Notes: generated by a model not told the origin, from the sequence alone. A stretch of 64,000 nucleotides of DNA from Gordionus sp. m RMFG-2023 (GCF_954871325.1 NC_088779.1:5396846-5460845); one strand, 5' to 3'. Shown: positions 49,201 through 58,262, numbered from the stretch's first letter. Made by a program: numbers and translations.

Positions 49201-49957
49201 GGATCGTGCCATAAAATAATTTTAAAATGAAAATGGGCAGAAAAACTTAAAATATACAAATCTGATCAGGCCTCCTTAAAAATAGGCACCTCGGTAAGGT
49301 CTCTAATTATAACGCTTCTCTAAACACATGTCCCATCTACACTAACCAGAGATCAGTCCATCCAAACTAACTGGCCAGTCAAAAATTTTGGAGGTTTTTC
49401 GGCCCAGTTCTTAAATAGTAAAAGGAAGTATGAATTTGATAACATTTGCCAATTATACTTTTGGTAATTTGATTTTAAGATTAACTAATTCTCAAGATTT
49501 ATATGAGTAATAAGAAAGAAATCGAGAGAAAGAAAGAGAAATAAAAATAAAGGCTTTGGCTAACTTAGATCGTTAATTCGTCCACTTTTCTGATTGGTGG
49601 TTTATTTAATAGCTGTAAATTAAGATCACATCTTAAATATTGTTAAATAATTACTATGGAATTATATGATATATAACTAAATGCACAAATCGAATAATTA
49701 CTTGCATATAAATAATGATATGGTCCATTTTGAAAAATGAACCAAAATACGATCAAAGGAAGCCCTTCCCAAAATAAAGATTTTCTTTTCCATTATTAAT
49801 TCATTCTTAATTTTATTGCGGCGTTTCAGTTAATCCCGGAGGCTGGACTCCCCCGTCCGTCCTGCGAGCTGTTTACAAAAGAGAGTACCCAAAATTCCTC
49901 AAAAAATTCACTTCCTACGTCAAAGACATGACTAAGAATAAAGAACTCTTATTCTGA
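28898..49957 (+). CDS. CERT1: Ceramide transfer protein CERT (COL4A3BP family), 13 exons
   Basis: CERT moves ceramide from the ER to the trans-Golgi for sphingomyelin synthesis. Thirteen exons join without a frame break into 741 residues: 28898-29134, 35187-35453, 35951-36272, 42116-42352, 42630-42775, 43666-43761, 44096-44179, 44456-44563, 45603-45776, 45895-45958, 47727-47944, 48966-49110, 49830-49957. The PH domain (residues 28-118) binds Golgi PI4P. A Ser-rich stretch (134-166) has a protein kinase D-like site (LKRQPS149). EFFDAVE at 446-452 is the FFAT motif that binds VAP on the ER. START spans about 500-741 and keeps the ceramide-contacting residues Glu588, Gln609, Asn642 and Tyr696 (human E446, Q467, N504, Y553 from memory) and membrane-inserting Trp615 and Trp705. 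It is longer than human CERT (about 600-624) because of a longer linker. Translation could also begin at ATG 28901. Confidence 0.97.
29909..30131. mobile_element. Foldback MITE in CERT intron 1
   Basis: Arms of about 50 bp: CTACAGTGTTGTGATGATTT at the left is mirrored by AAATCATTACAACACTGTAG at the right, and GAAACATATTGACGATT recurs in inverse. It is bounded by TA, with TIR CAGTGTTG, fitting a Tc1/mariner-type MITE. Confidence 0.8.
31503..31667. mobile_element. Short inverted-repeat element with CCGGAA motifs
   Basis: ATAACCAGAGTTTGGA at the left end is mirrored by TCCAAATTCTGGTCAT at the right. The interior has repeated GAACCGGAA motifs. It is a probable MITE fragment. Confidence 0.5.
33186..33300. 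repeat. Tandem duplication with GGAA microsatellite
   Basis: The segment ATTTTAATTTTAAGATTT(C/G)TTTAAATTGATTTTAAA, ending in (GGAA)n, occurs twice in a row, about 55-60 bp each. Confidence 0.7.
35187..35453 (+). CDS. CERT1: CERT exon 2: second half of PH domain and Ser-rich stretch
   Basis: It encodes residues 80-168 in phase 0 at both ends. [20 protein letters not shown] completes the PH domain, followed by [11 protein letters not shown] and a Ser-rich segment with [19 protein letters not shown]. The acceptor is TTTTTAG and the donor GTTTAA. G+C is about half, against about a quarter in the flanking introns. Confidence 0.97.
35951..36272 (+). CDS. CERT1: CERT exon 3: coiled-coil start and variable linker
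   Basis: It encodes residues 169-275 plus one base. [15 protein letters not shown] and the following helix are almost identical to vertebrate CERT. The remainder (Asn-, Asp- and Pro-rich) is a poorly conserved linker. It ends at a consensus GTGAGT donor in phase 1. Confidence 0.96.
36523..36725. mobile_element. GGCC/A-tract MITE with perfect 8-bp duplication
   Basis: ATTAATCT at 36515-36522 and again at 36726-36733 flanks an element beginning TAGAGACCTGCAG and ending GGGTCTCTAGGACTG. The 8-bp duplication and the TAGAGACC/GGTCTCTA ends indicate hAT-type mobilisation. It contains the shared core TTTTTATAGTTAATAATGGC. Confidence 0.85.
40009..40206. repeat. TTTC/TTTTC microsatellite (about 200 bp)
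   Basis: Blocks of (CTTT)n, (CTTTT)n, then (CTTT)n. It gives artificial open frames on both strands, and these are not genes. It abuts the MITE at 40211 and seems to have replaced its outermost left bases. Confidence 0.95.
40211..40426. mobile_element. TAGTGTTGTTAA-family MITE in CERT intron 3
   Basis: GTAAACGGCTC at the left and GAGCCGTTTAACAATACTA at the right are inverted. The core GAAGATTTTGGTTATAGATG matches the other family members. The left terminus is truncated at the microsatellite. Confidence 0.8.
40770..40949. mobile_element. GGCC/A-tract MITE in CERT intron 3
   Basis: It runs from CAGACCCGG to GCAAATCTCTG and contains CCTGGCCCGGATTTTTTTAA and the core TTTTTATAGCTAATAATGGC. Its right end is the start of the 40-bp tandem array. 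Confidence 0.65.
40931..41167. repeat. 40-bp tandem repeat, about six copies
   Basis: The unit (TTTGCAAATCTCTGATAAAT plus ATCTAGTTATGTTTAAAAAA) repeats with a period of exactly 40 bp; CTCTGA recurs at 40-bp steps from 40945 to 41145. The copies are almost identical, so the array is young. The first bases come from the MITE terminus, the rest from flanking intron. Confidence 0.95.
42116..42352 (+). CDS. CERT1: CERT exon 4: acidic linker
   Basis: It encodes residues 276-354 with split codons at both ends (phase 1 to phase 1). The acceptor is TTTCAG and the donor GTTAAA. The linker is charged and not well conserved ([17 protein letters not shown], then many Glu/Asp), but it joins in frame on both sides. 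Confidence 0.85.
42630..42775 (+). CDS. CERT1: CERT exon 5: conserved central helix
   Basis: It encodes residues 355-403, including [20 protein letters not shown] and [20 protein letters not shown], very close to the vertebrate segment (DFKGEAITFKATTAG...). The acceptor is ATCAG and the donor GTCCTT. It ends in phase 0. Confidence 0.96.
43666..43761 (+). CDS. CERT1: CERT exon 6: coiled coil
   Basis: Residues 404-435: [20 protein letters not shown], then [12 protein letters not shown], matching the vertebrate coiled coil and its FGGPDYE end. The donor GTAAAG is in phase 0. Confidence 0.96.
44096..44179 (+). CDS. CERT1: CERT exon 7: FFAT motif
   Basis: Residues 436-463. [14 protein letters not shown] contains the FFAT core EFFDAVE, identical to human, which binds VAP proteins on the ER. 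The residue six before the core Glu, a phosphorylated Ser in human (S315, from memory), is Cys440 here. The donor is GTAAGA. Confidence 0.97.
44456..44563 (+). CDS. CERT1: CERT exon 8: linker before START
   Basis: Residues 464-499, a Gln/Ser/His-rich linker in phase 0 at both ends. It is shorter than the human linker and has no clear conserved motif. The splice sites are GCGCAG and GTTAAT. Confidence 0.88.
44992..45105. repeat. GGCC-type MITE fragment in CERT intron 8
   Basis: It begins CAGAGACCTCCAGATTGGGCC and continues with GAGCCGGCC, ACCCGGACCG and CCGGGCCGG blocks. The right end is unclear. Confidence 0.5.
45603..45776 (+). CDS. CERT1: CERT exon 9: start of START domain
   Basis: Residues 500-557, including [20 protein letters not shown] and [10 protein letters not shown], matching vertebrate [20 protein letters not shown]. 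Phase 0 at both ends. Confidence 0.97.
45895..45958 (+). CDS. CERT1: CERT exon 10
   Basis: Residues 558-578 plus one base: [20 protein letters not shown], the START segment equal to [20 protein letters not shown] in vertebrates. The donor GTAAAA is in phase 1. Confidence 0.96.
46523..46739. mobile_element. TAGTGTTGTTAA-family MITE in CERT intron 10
   Basis: It runs from TAGTATTTGTTGATTAAACC to CGTTTAGCAACACTA, with the core AAAGATTTTGCTCATAGTTG. It is somewhat diverged from the consensus. Confidence 0.75.
47140..47602. mobile_element. Inverted-repeat element TCATTCCATATCAAATC
   Basis: GTCATTCCATATCAAATCAA at the left is mirrored by GATTTGATATGGAATGAC at the right (47585-47602). It has a 460-bp non-coding interior and lies in CERT intron 10. 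Confidence 0.75.
47727..47944 (+). CDS. CERT1: CERT exon 11: ceramide-pocket residues
   Basis: Residues 579-651. [17 protein letters not shown] and [15 protein letters not shown] align with vertebrate START and supply Glu588 and Gln609. Trp615 and, in [10 protein letters not shown], Asn642 follow. The exon begins with two bases (CT) that complete a Thr codon, which fixes the acceptor at 47726. The donor GTTATA is weak but restores phase. Confidence 0.94.
48698..48904. mobile_element. Foldback MITE in CERT intron 11
   Basis: Arms of about 85 bp (TACACACTCCTAGATTAGCG against the inverse of TACACTACTAGATTGGCG, and CCATTTTG against CAAAATGG), with a 50-bp loop and TA at the ends. It lies only 60 bp before exon 12. 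Confidence 0.8.
48966..49110 (+). CDS. CERT1: CERT exon 12
   Basis: Residues 652-699 plus one base. [20 protein letters not shown] and [11 protein letters not shown] match vertebrate NNRCVRAKINVAMICQTLV and CKITYVANV and give Tyr696. The acceptor is AAATAG and the donor GTAACG, phase 1. Confidence 0.95.
49193..49304. repeat. GGCC-type MITE remnant in CERT intron 12
   Basis: It starts CAGAGGTCGG and ends GGTAAGGTCTCT, flanked by TTGATAAC and AATTATAAC. The interior is eroded. Confidence 0.45.
49830..49957 (+). CDS. CERT1: CERT exon 13: C-terminus of START
   Basis: Residues 700-741 and stop [23 protein letters not shown], then [20 protein letters not shown] and a final Phe, nearly identical to the vertebrate end. 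Trp705 corresponds to the membrane-inserting Trp562 of human CERT (from memory). Confidence 0.97.
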
Positions 49958-51056
49958 ACACCCCACACTCGGCATCGCTTACATCACAAACTATTTACAT
50001 TCATATTATTTTGTACATTAAAAAAAATATCTATCGTAAATTAGACGGGTGACGCGTATTAAATTACATACCTATATATATATATATAATAAAATCTATT
50101 TTTAACTTGTTCAATGCCGGGCCTCACCCTCTTGTACATAATTAAGCTGATTGATCTATTATAAGCGATCACATAATGGAACAACTTACCAATATTCATC
50201 TATCACTTGAACACTAATATGACTATAATACTTACATTCACCCCCCCCCCCTCCACCGCCCCATATTTCCCAAAACGAGTAATCTCTATTATTATGTTTG
50301 AAATAATATCATTCAATTTTGTTTTGTTTAATTATTTTCCTTAATGATTTTTTTTTAGTGTATAATATAGGTATTAAAATTTATATTTATTATATTAAAT
50401 AATATAATTATTTATTATTCGCCGTTGAAATTTTAACAAAACACCGCGTTGTATTTATTTAAAATATTTATGATATAATTTTGTAAAAAGAAGAAAATGA
50501 ACTCACCCGATCTTTTACCTTCACGTGTTAGGAGTTGCCATTTTTTTTCATATTTATTATCTTCTTTCTTCATAGTTTGTCATATTTTTTTTTATGCCTA
50601 AACCCTGCATTCATAACGACATTTTTGGCGAAGTGTACGAAATATGATTATAAATTAATAATTTTAACATTAATTTTCGTTAACCTCCCCGCGAAGTAGC
50701 GTTAACTCCGAATGCAGGAATTTATATATCCGCCCTCGGTGGGTGCGGCTTTCGATAAATATTTTTTATATTCACTTCGCACAAAATTACGAAGCAAAAA
50801 ATTTATCCACCATCTTTTATAGATTTTTTTTTTCTGAAAAATAGTTTTTTTTTATATATAAAAGTATTAATTATTATCAGCCAATTAATAATTATAAATT
50901 TTTTTTTAAAAAAAACGAACAATACGATTTTATTGTAATATTGTGTTTTTTTTTATTATTCATTCATTCACTCACTACCTTTTTTTTTGTTTGATATTTA
51001 TGAGTAAAAGATTTAATGATTTGCTATCATTTGACTCAAGGTTAATGAATTGGGGG
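49958..51056. other. CERT 3' untranslated region and downstream DNA
   Basis: AATAAA at 50088-50093, 131 bp past the stop, is a plausible polyadenylation signal. Further on are a C-run at 50240-50251, poly-T runs and a GC-richer patch around 50690-50780. No gene is visible. Confidence 0.5.
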
Positions 51057-51274
51057 TAGTGTTGTTAAGCGCCTCGATTTGTATCGATTTTTAAAAACGG
51101 CTATCAATATTTCATCCAGAAAAATATTACGCAAGTCTGAAGATTTTGCTCATAGAAGGAACAAAGGTTTAGACATATATTATAGAAATCTCCTAGGCTT
51201 AGGCAATATTTTTCTGGCTAAGTTCGCCGTTTTGAAAAATAGGCTCAAAACGAGCCGTTTAACAACCAACACTA
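51057..51274. mobile_element. TAGTGTTGTTAA-family MITE, good copy
   Basis: It runs from TAGTGTTGTTAAGCGCCTCG to AACGAGCCGTTTAACAACC-AACACTA, bounded by TA, with the core GAAGATTTTGCTCATAGAAG. The chance frame 51079-51279 lies inside it and is not a gene. Confidence 0.85.
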
Positions 51275-53238
51275 ATTGAGGATATATTATATTTTATGTA
51301 ATATTTATCGGAGTCAGTGGATAAATTTTCTAAGCGGCTAAGCCAAGTCGACTTAGCCACGATTCGAGTTTCTAGTACGAAAAATTGACTCCTTGGAAAA
51401 TAAATTGTTAATTTAATTTACTCGATCAATAAGTTATTTTATTATATTTACCCTCAAATTAAATATTTAAAATGTATTAGCCGAGCCTTAGCCCTATCGA
51501 CCAGTTTTGACTCATTTTGTTCGGGCAGTCTCAATCAAACACGATTAGATCCGGCCCGATATGAATGCTTTCTAGAGAAATTATAAATTGATTCTATATT
51601 TGTAATCTTACTTAGTTTGAAATTTTTTTATTGTTATATTTTTAAATAAAAGTTAATTATATTTATTACCTACATACAACATCTACAAATGAGAGGGGGT
51701 GGAAGCGATTTGTCTCCAAATTAACACTGGAAGTAGATTAAAGATAAAAATAACAGATTAAATATTCAAATTTATTAATAAATATTTATTTTCCATTTAT
51801 TCGCAGATAACATTTTAGTACAGTTTCTAGTTTATACACTCTCATGGCGAATATTTAGAATATGGTTAGTAGCAACTAGTATCACCAACTGGTAATTATT
51901 ATCTATTCCTGACCTAAATAATAATGTAATAAAGATTAGCGGGATACACCCCCCCCCCCATGTTCATAATTGGGAATCCGCTTAAAATCAGTTTCGTTTA
52001 ATATAATTTATACGACGAAAGTTCATTAGTTGAACTCTCGAGTCTCATCATTGAGAAAGAGTGATAATTGTAAAGGTGCCGATTTTTAACAACTCTAGAA
52101 AACGTTGCTGCCGATAGTATAACTATTTTTTTAAATTATGAGAGTCCATTCTAAAAATTATTATAAATTCAAAATAAAAGACTGGATCCGAATTCCCTGT
52201 TTCTTTTTAACCCCATAAAATATTTGTATATTTAAAAAATCGGAATCAACCCCCCCCTTTAATCAATATCCTCTCTTGGTTCTTTCCACGGTACAATTCC
52301 TAATTATTATAAATATCGGGCCAAATGTTTTTAGCGGGAATGGCCCACAGTTACCCGGTTCTATTTTTCCCTAAGATACTTCATAAACAATGTTTCGATA
52401 TCTTTTTATTTAAATTAAGATGAGTGAGGGACATTTCTTAATTTGATATTTCATGTTTATCACAAGACCCTTGTACAGATAATATAATTTTTCTTTATTT
52501 CGTTCTTTCTTTCTATATGAATTCTTTAAAATCTCGATTCTTCTTTGATAATCTATTGGAATTAATTGTATCAAAAATATATTGCATGTAAAAAATTATT
52601 AAGAAATAATTCAAAAATAAACAAAATGTAGACAGGATAAAAACAAATGATTAGAAATATAATATATCTAAATTATATTTCTGGTCTAATTCTCATAGGG
52701 CCCTTCAACCATTTCTTACAACAAATTTGATATTTGTGAATGATATCTCAATATCTATATTTAATAAGCTAGGCCATTAATTTTTTGATAGCGTAGAAGC
52801 TGCTCTTAAGTAACTTTTATACTTCTTCAATGCAAAAACCTCTTATTTGTTCACTCGTAGTGATAGGCAGGATCGGCATCATAACAAATTTTTAACATTT
52901 GTTCTAAACTTTAAAAACTTCAAGGTTAACGATTTGATGTAAACTTAATAGGCTTAATCTACCATAATATCGGTAACATAAAATTAAGCTAATCTCTTTA
53001 TACTATTTTTGCTCTCTAGATCTTGGTAATAAAAAATGTTTAATTAATTAGTAATAGTCAGTAAGTTTCTTGTTATAATGTATCTATGAAAGATAAAATA
53101 TTAATTTTTCTATAATAATAAAACGTTGAAGCTTGGGTTAAAGAATCTTTAGAGGAGTCCAGTTTGGAAGAACGAAGAAATTTGTATTATCTCATATTCA
53201 AAAAATTTTAAAATTTCTAGCCTCCTCGTTTAAAGCTT
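51275..53238. other. AT-rich intergenic DNA
   Basis: I see no gene or structured repeat, only a C-run at 51950-51959, a C-run near 52250 and AT-rich sequence. Confidence 0.4.
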
Positions 53239-53507
53239 GAATTATGTACAGATATATTGTTTGAAGATAACCACCTATACACCAACAGTTCCAGAATATA
53301 TCGTGCAAACATATTTAAATTGTAACCGCTTTACAGATATATTGTTTGAAGATAACCACCTATACACCAACAGTTCCAGAATATATCGTGCAAACATATT
53401 TAAATTGTCCTAACCGCTTTACAGATATATTGTATGAAGATAACCAACCATACACCAACAGTTCCAGAATATATCGTGCAAACATATTTAAATTGTTCTA
53501 ACCGCTT
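53239..53507. repeat. Tandem repeat, three copies of 83-87 bp
   Basis: Three near-identical units containing ACAGATATATTGT, GAAGATAACCACC, CACCAACAGTTCCAG and ATATATCGTGCAAACATATT, starting near 53245, 53332 and 53419. Copies differ by one to a few bases, including small indels at AAATTGT(CC)TAACCGC. Confidence 0.92.
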
Positions 53508-54670
53508 AGCTACGTAATTAGAAGAATAAGAATCTTGACAAAATAACTGGATTTGTTATGAAATCGTTATTTTATATCTCTAAAATTATTCTGAGTTTGA
53601 AACGAGATACCTAATATTTGATTCTGATTCGAAAATGTTTTTAATAAAACGGCTTTAATTTCCTTTACTAAAAATTTTTTTAAAAAAAAGTTGTTTCCGG
53701 TTTTGAAATCTGTTCTTATACCAGGTATTTAACCAAATTCCGATTATCTATAAAAATAATTATCATTTTAGCCTAATTCAATTTTTTTTTAAAAAATTAG
53801 TCGACTAATAGGTTCTTTTATTAAATGCTAATAAATAATCTTTTTGTAATTATTATAATAAATTAGACGATATAAACTAGTTTCTTTTTGTACTTTATAC
53901 TTTCTTATTTTAAATTTGTAACGAATAGCTTTTGTAATCTTAATAACGTTCTAAATAAAGGAACGTAATTCTTAACCTATAAGGCAACCGTAACTTAACC
54001 CATATTTGTCCTTAGGATATTATAATAATATTTGAACTCGAATTCCAACAAAAATAATCTTAATCGGAGATTCAAGTTCCTAAAAACTTTTAAGAGAATT
54101 TTTTTTTTGTTTTCCTAGATTTATTCCGGGCAATTTGCAAATTCTGATTTCGTTATATATAATCGTAAAATTATTATAAATTTTCTTAAGGAAATATTCC
54201 ACAATTTTTATATCATTAATAGCTTGAATGACATACATAATTTCCTAATCTTTCCAAACATAAAAATAAAAACGAAAGTTTTTATTATATATGCTATATA
54301 TAATGTTATATAATCGTGGGGAGAACTATAAAAAAAGCATTATAAAATATTAATCTCTTTTGATATAACTTATATCCTCTTCTTTCTTTTCAAATAAAAA
54401 ATATGTTGTGCAATTTCTCCATTTTATTTGTTCCTTCATTTTTTTTTTATGCGACAGAAATAGTTTTTTTTATTTTAAAGTAAATAATCTGAATGTGGAA
54501 TACGTAAAATTGAATTACTACGCGTAATTTTATCTTTCCACCACACTAATAAATGATTATTATAATAATTAGGAAAATTAGGTTAGCCTTAATTAAATAT
54601 TATATTATATATATTATTTTTTTTCTCTAAATTGAATAAAATTTAGTATTTTAAATTCGAAAAAAAAACT
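53508..54670. other. Upstream region of peptide gene A
   Basis: AT-rich. Its last 160 bp are similar to the sequence before gene B (GAATTACT at 54512 and at 61161, AATGATTATTA downstream of each), so the tandem duplication included the promoter side. A TATA-like TTATATATATTATT lies at 54604-54617. Confidence 0.45.
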
Positions 54671-56691
54671 ATGAAAAATTTTCTGTCCCTATTGGTAAGT
54701 TCAAAATGTTTTAAAATTATTATTGTGCAAGAAACAAATTTATTATATATTGCTAAAAATATAAGGAAAATATATTGAATGATTATGGTGTGGCTCATCA
54801 TATTAGGAAATTAGATAGGGATAGGCATTGCATAATTTAATCAGAGTTTTAAGTATTAAATTTTAATTTTTTTTCTTTTAGTGAATCATGTTTCAATATT
54901 GAGTTAGTAATTACTTAAACAACGAATATAATTATAAACAAGATTTATTAATTTTTTCAAATGAATTTATTTCTTGCAGGATCCATAATTGTTAAGTAGT
55001 GTTGTTAATGAGCTCGATTTGGACAGATTTCTAAAAAAATACAGAAAAATATGGCCTAAACTTAGAGATTTTGATAATAGATGTCCAAATTTTTGTGCCA
55101 TCTATGACCAAAATCTTCAGGCTTGTATATTATTTTTCTGAATAAAATATTGAGTTAGCTGTTTAACAATGTTAGCGTTAAGATACTATTGTTTTTTTTA
55201 AAAAAAATACATATTATGAAAGGTAACTGGGGGTCTATTTTTCCTTGTTAAATCCTAAGAAATTTATAGGAATTCGTTTTACAATTTATTGTTACGATAA
55301 ATTCATATGAATGGATATTCCAAATTATAAATTGTGACAGATGACAATGCAATGTGTTTTCTTATTCAAATTATGACCAGATTAAGATTTCTTTTTCCCT
55401 TATATCACATGTTTTGAGATAAATTTATTTTTATAATTTTAAATGGAATATTAAATACAATCATTTTATAATTAAAAGAATAAAAAATATTATCTCAATC
55501 AAAAATTGAAAATATTATTATCATTAATATTTATCAGAAGGCCCTGACGGGGTACATTTGGCCTAGCACCGAAAAGTGGATTTATTTTTAAAAATCTGAG
55601 CTAAACTATGTTTAAAAAAAATTCGCAATTAAGAGCCAGGGCAGTCTGGGACCAGATTTTAATTAACCAATTGTTAAGCAATATAAGGAATAGGATCAAA
55701 TATCTGCTCCATATTTATCAAATTTTTTGAATGATCTACCAAATAGAGCCAAAATGATATAAAAAAAAGAAATTTTGAAAATCCAATTAAGTTGAAGATA
55801 GTGAGGGGGGGTGGCAATATTTGTAAATTAAAGTATTTTCAAACCAATTGATTATCATCAACTCATGTTAATTTGTTATTCCTATCTTAAATAATGATGC
55901 CTGAAATAAAACTTTGATTAGGGTTTTGTTGGAGGAGTGTTATAAATGGTGCCCTCAATAAATTTGGATAATATTTTTTAAAAAATATATTTTTATCGTA
56001 AGCAAAGTCCGCTAGGTTTTTTTTTGAATAGGTTAGTAGGTTTTGGCGGGGGTTTGTCTCCTACAAATTTACTTTTGGTCGCAGATGCTACATGTAATTA
56101 TTTGATTGCGCACATTTCTCAATATCGAATATAATATATAATTTATATAACGAACCCATTTTCTTTTAGAAGTAGAGTTTAGGTGACTCCAATACTTAGT
56201 GCGATATATTAGTTATCAGAAATCTGCAAATATCACAAACTTATTGAGGGACATTTTATCTCCGGGATTTTGTTTTGCAAATATATTTTTTTCGCTTCAT
56301 TATAAGATCCAACTGATTAATTGATATATATTTATAATTAAATTAATCATTATTTTTTTAAATAGGCCGGCTCGGGTTTATTTTGGGCCGGTCTTTGGTC
56401 CGGGCAGACCGACCCACAGGTCCCTATTATTTATAATTATTCATATTTTATTTGCTAAAAATAACCCTCTAGTTGATTATAGTAGGCACTCTGATAATTT
56501 CAAATAGCAAAGTAGCCTCCATTCCTATCGAAATTTACAGGTTTTTCGTGAATGATTTGATGAATCAAAATAGTGTAAGCGCTTTCCATTTTCCTTTGAT
56601 GACTCATGAGCGCAGAAATTACCGATACCGACTTCATCATAAGATACATGTGCCCGTTGCTTTTCCCTTTCCAGCTGGAAATTTTTTTTGA
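54671..56691 (+). CDS. Small secreted precursor, copy A, two exons
   Basis: Exon 1 (54671-54694) encodes only MKNFLSLL before GTAAGT. Exon 2 (56473-56691) follows the acceptor CTCTAG and encodes 72 residues and TGA. Joined in phase 0, the 80-residue product begins with a signal peptide (LLLIIVGTLII...SKVAS, probable cleavage near residue 24). The mature part has SIPIEIYRFFVNDL, AFHFPLM, a basic ERRN.RYR stretch, KIHVPVAFPFP and GNFF. Copy B at 61342-62358 has the same exon plan and matches at SIP, FF.ND, FPLM, RR..RY, VP..FP and GNF. I do not recognise the family. There is one dibasic pair (RR) and no Gly before it. The intron holds a TAGTGTTGTTAA-type MITE. It could be a neuropeptide, an antimicrobial or another small secreted protein. 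Confidence 0.72.
54997..55174. mobile_element. TAGTGTTGTTAA-family MITE in the intron of peptide gene A
   Basis: It starts TAGTGTTGTTAATGAGCTCG, has the core AAATCTTCAGGCTTG in the reverse direction and ends GTTTAACAATGTTA. It is shortened relative to other members. Its absence from the gene B intron suggests insertion after the gene duplication. Confidence 0.75.
56340..56430. repeat. GGCC-type MITE fragment in the gene A intron
   Basis: Blocks AGGCCGGCTCGGG, TTGGGCCGGTC and GGTCCGGGCAGACC, then CCACAGGTCCCT, ending about 45 bp before the exon 2 acceptor. Ends are not well defined. Confidence 0.5.
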
Positions 56692-57170
56692 AGGAATCTT
56701 AGTAGGCAAGAACAAGACATCGTACCATAAATAATCATAATAATAATATACGGCGCGCGTTTACAAAATTTATAATTATAACCGAGCCCGTGTATGAGGC
56801 GCACGCATAATTCGAATTATACAGAAATTCATTATAATGAATATATTATGTAAATACATTTCAGTAGTATATTTTTTTTTATCATTATAAAATCATGAAA
56901 ATCATTAAATAAATTAGAATTTTATATTTTAATATATTTTTAATGGTACATAAATATTGAAAAATACACTCAAATATGATACTAATGCTGTGGTGAAAAA
57001 TAAATGTGTTTTTCGATAATATGAATTATTTTTCTTTCAAATTCTACATTATTATATTTGCCACATTATAATTTAAAAATTCAAATTTAATTATTTTTTA
57101 AAATATGAAACATAATTTTTGATATTAAATGTAATGGGTAGTTAAAAGATTCTTTCAAGTTATAAACAAA
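56692..57170. other. Region downstream of peptide gene A
   Basis: AT-rich, with a small GC patch (CGGCGCGCG at 56751-56759). No clear AATAAA lies within 200 bp of the stop codon. I see nothing else. Confidence 0.35.
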
Positions 57171-57406
57171 TTATGCAAAGGAAAGACAAGGAAGGAAGGA
57201 ATAATCTATTTTTTCCAATTTTGTGATTTGGGTAATGCTAAATCCCTTTTTTTCATATCTTTCTTTGCCACATTCATTCAGATTGTAATTGATCTCTTTA
57301 AAATCCGTGCATCTTTTCATACAATTATTCTTCACTTTCCGCGCAACATTTCCAGACTCCAAACTATAACAGTCTTTCCCCCCGAAATAAGATTTATAAA
57401 TAGGAT
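57171..57406 (-). CDS. Unassigned exon-like frame with spaced cysteines
   Basis: A minus-strand frame follows a possible acceptor (GATATAG, with a branch-like GACTAAAT before it) and runs to a TAA. It encodes about 78 residues: DPIYKSYFGGKDCYSLESGN, VARKVKNNCMKRCTDFKEIN, then NECGKERYEKKG and a final LPCLSFA. Five Cys are present, three of them in the pattern C-x3-C-x12-C. G+C and codon choice are more coding-like than the surroundings. No upstream exon or signal peptide was found. It could be the last exon of a small secreted protein or a chance frame. The opposite strand is also open (57228-57488), which lowers confidence. Confidence 0.35.
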
Positions 57407-57719
57407 CTATATCTATTTAGTCAAGGTAATTATATGCAAGATCCATTTGAAAATAAAGTATCATAGGGAAATTTCTAAACTTTTGTAAATATCGTTAAAG
57501 ATTTCTTCACATATACCCTTCTTATAATTTCCTACATCCCCTCTCCTCCCACCCCGTTTTAAAGAATAAAAGCAATATGACATTAAACATGATTTTTATA
57601 AAAATAAGTAGTTAATAAAAAATTTTTAAATAATGACTATATTTAAAAATTTTTAACATTTTAATATAAAAAATAAGATGTAAACCAAAATTAATTTTAA
57701 AAAAAAATATAACCCGACC

Positions 57720-58262
57720 ATAGCTCTATAATAAGTTGGCTAAAGGCTTCCCTGATAAAATTTGAAAAAGCATCTAAAACATTCCTTCGGGAAATCATTA
57801 TGCCCACGCTTCCATTATTCTAAGTAATCCCTATCTCTACCATCCAGTCTAATCCTCGTTCATGTCAGGTTGTAAATTGCTATCACGGAATTTGCTAGGC
57901 ATTCACCCGGGTCACTGAGTAACTTCGCATCATATCCTATGAACCGCCTTCTCTAGATCTGTAATAAATCATCTGTCTTTTCATTTAATATCTTTCCTAC
58001 ATTTATCTTAGTAAATTATGCCAGTCGATCCTTTCTCTTATGTTAAACCGAATTATCACCCATTTATTAGTGTAATTTAACAATTCTGTTTTATTGCCTG
58101 TTTCAAAGGCTTTTTCATTTGGTTGTCGGCATATTTGTAAATTCTTTGCTGTAGTTTTATAAAGATGATGCTGATAGATCAGTATCGATTCCCAGATCTT
58201 CTGTAGTACCCTTTTGTTTCTGGGTAGGTTTATAATGTAATAATTTAATATTAGAATGGTAT
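57720..58262 (-). other. Decayed coding-like stretch, origin unknown
   Basis: This region is less AT-rich than its surroundings and holds a minus-strand frame of about 80 codons without a start (58262 down to about 58020; residues such as RVLQKIWESILIYQHHLYK and WVIIRFNIRERIDWHNLL). I cannot assign a family. It may be a fossil of a mobile element. Confidence 0.3.

Noticed and set aside
50690-50780. GC patch downstream of CERT as a possible small RNA gene
   Set aside because: No pol III boxes, no convincing fold and no terminator could be identified by eye.
56500-56715. Reverse-strand 71-residue frame opposite peptide gene A exon 2
   Set aside because: It has no splice partner or signal, while the plus-strand frame is conserved in copy B with the same exon plan.
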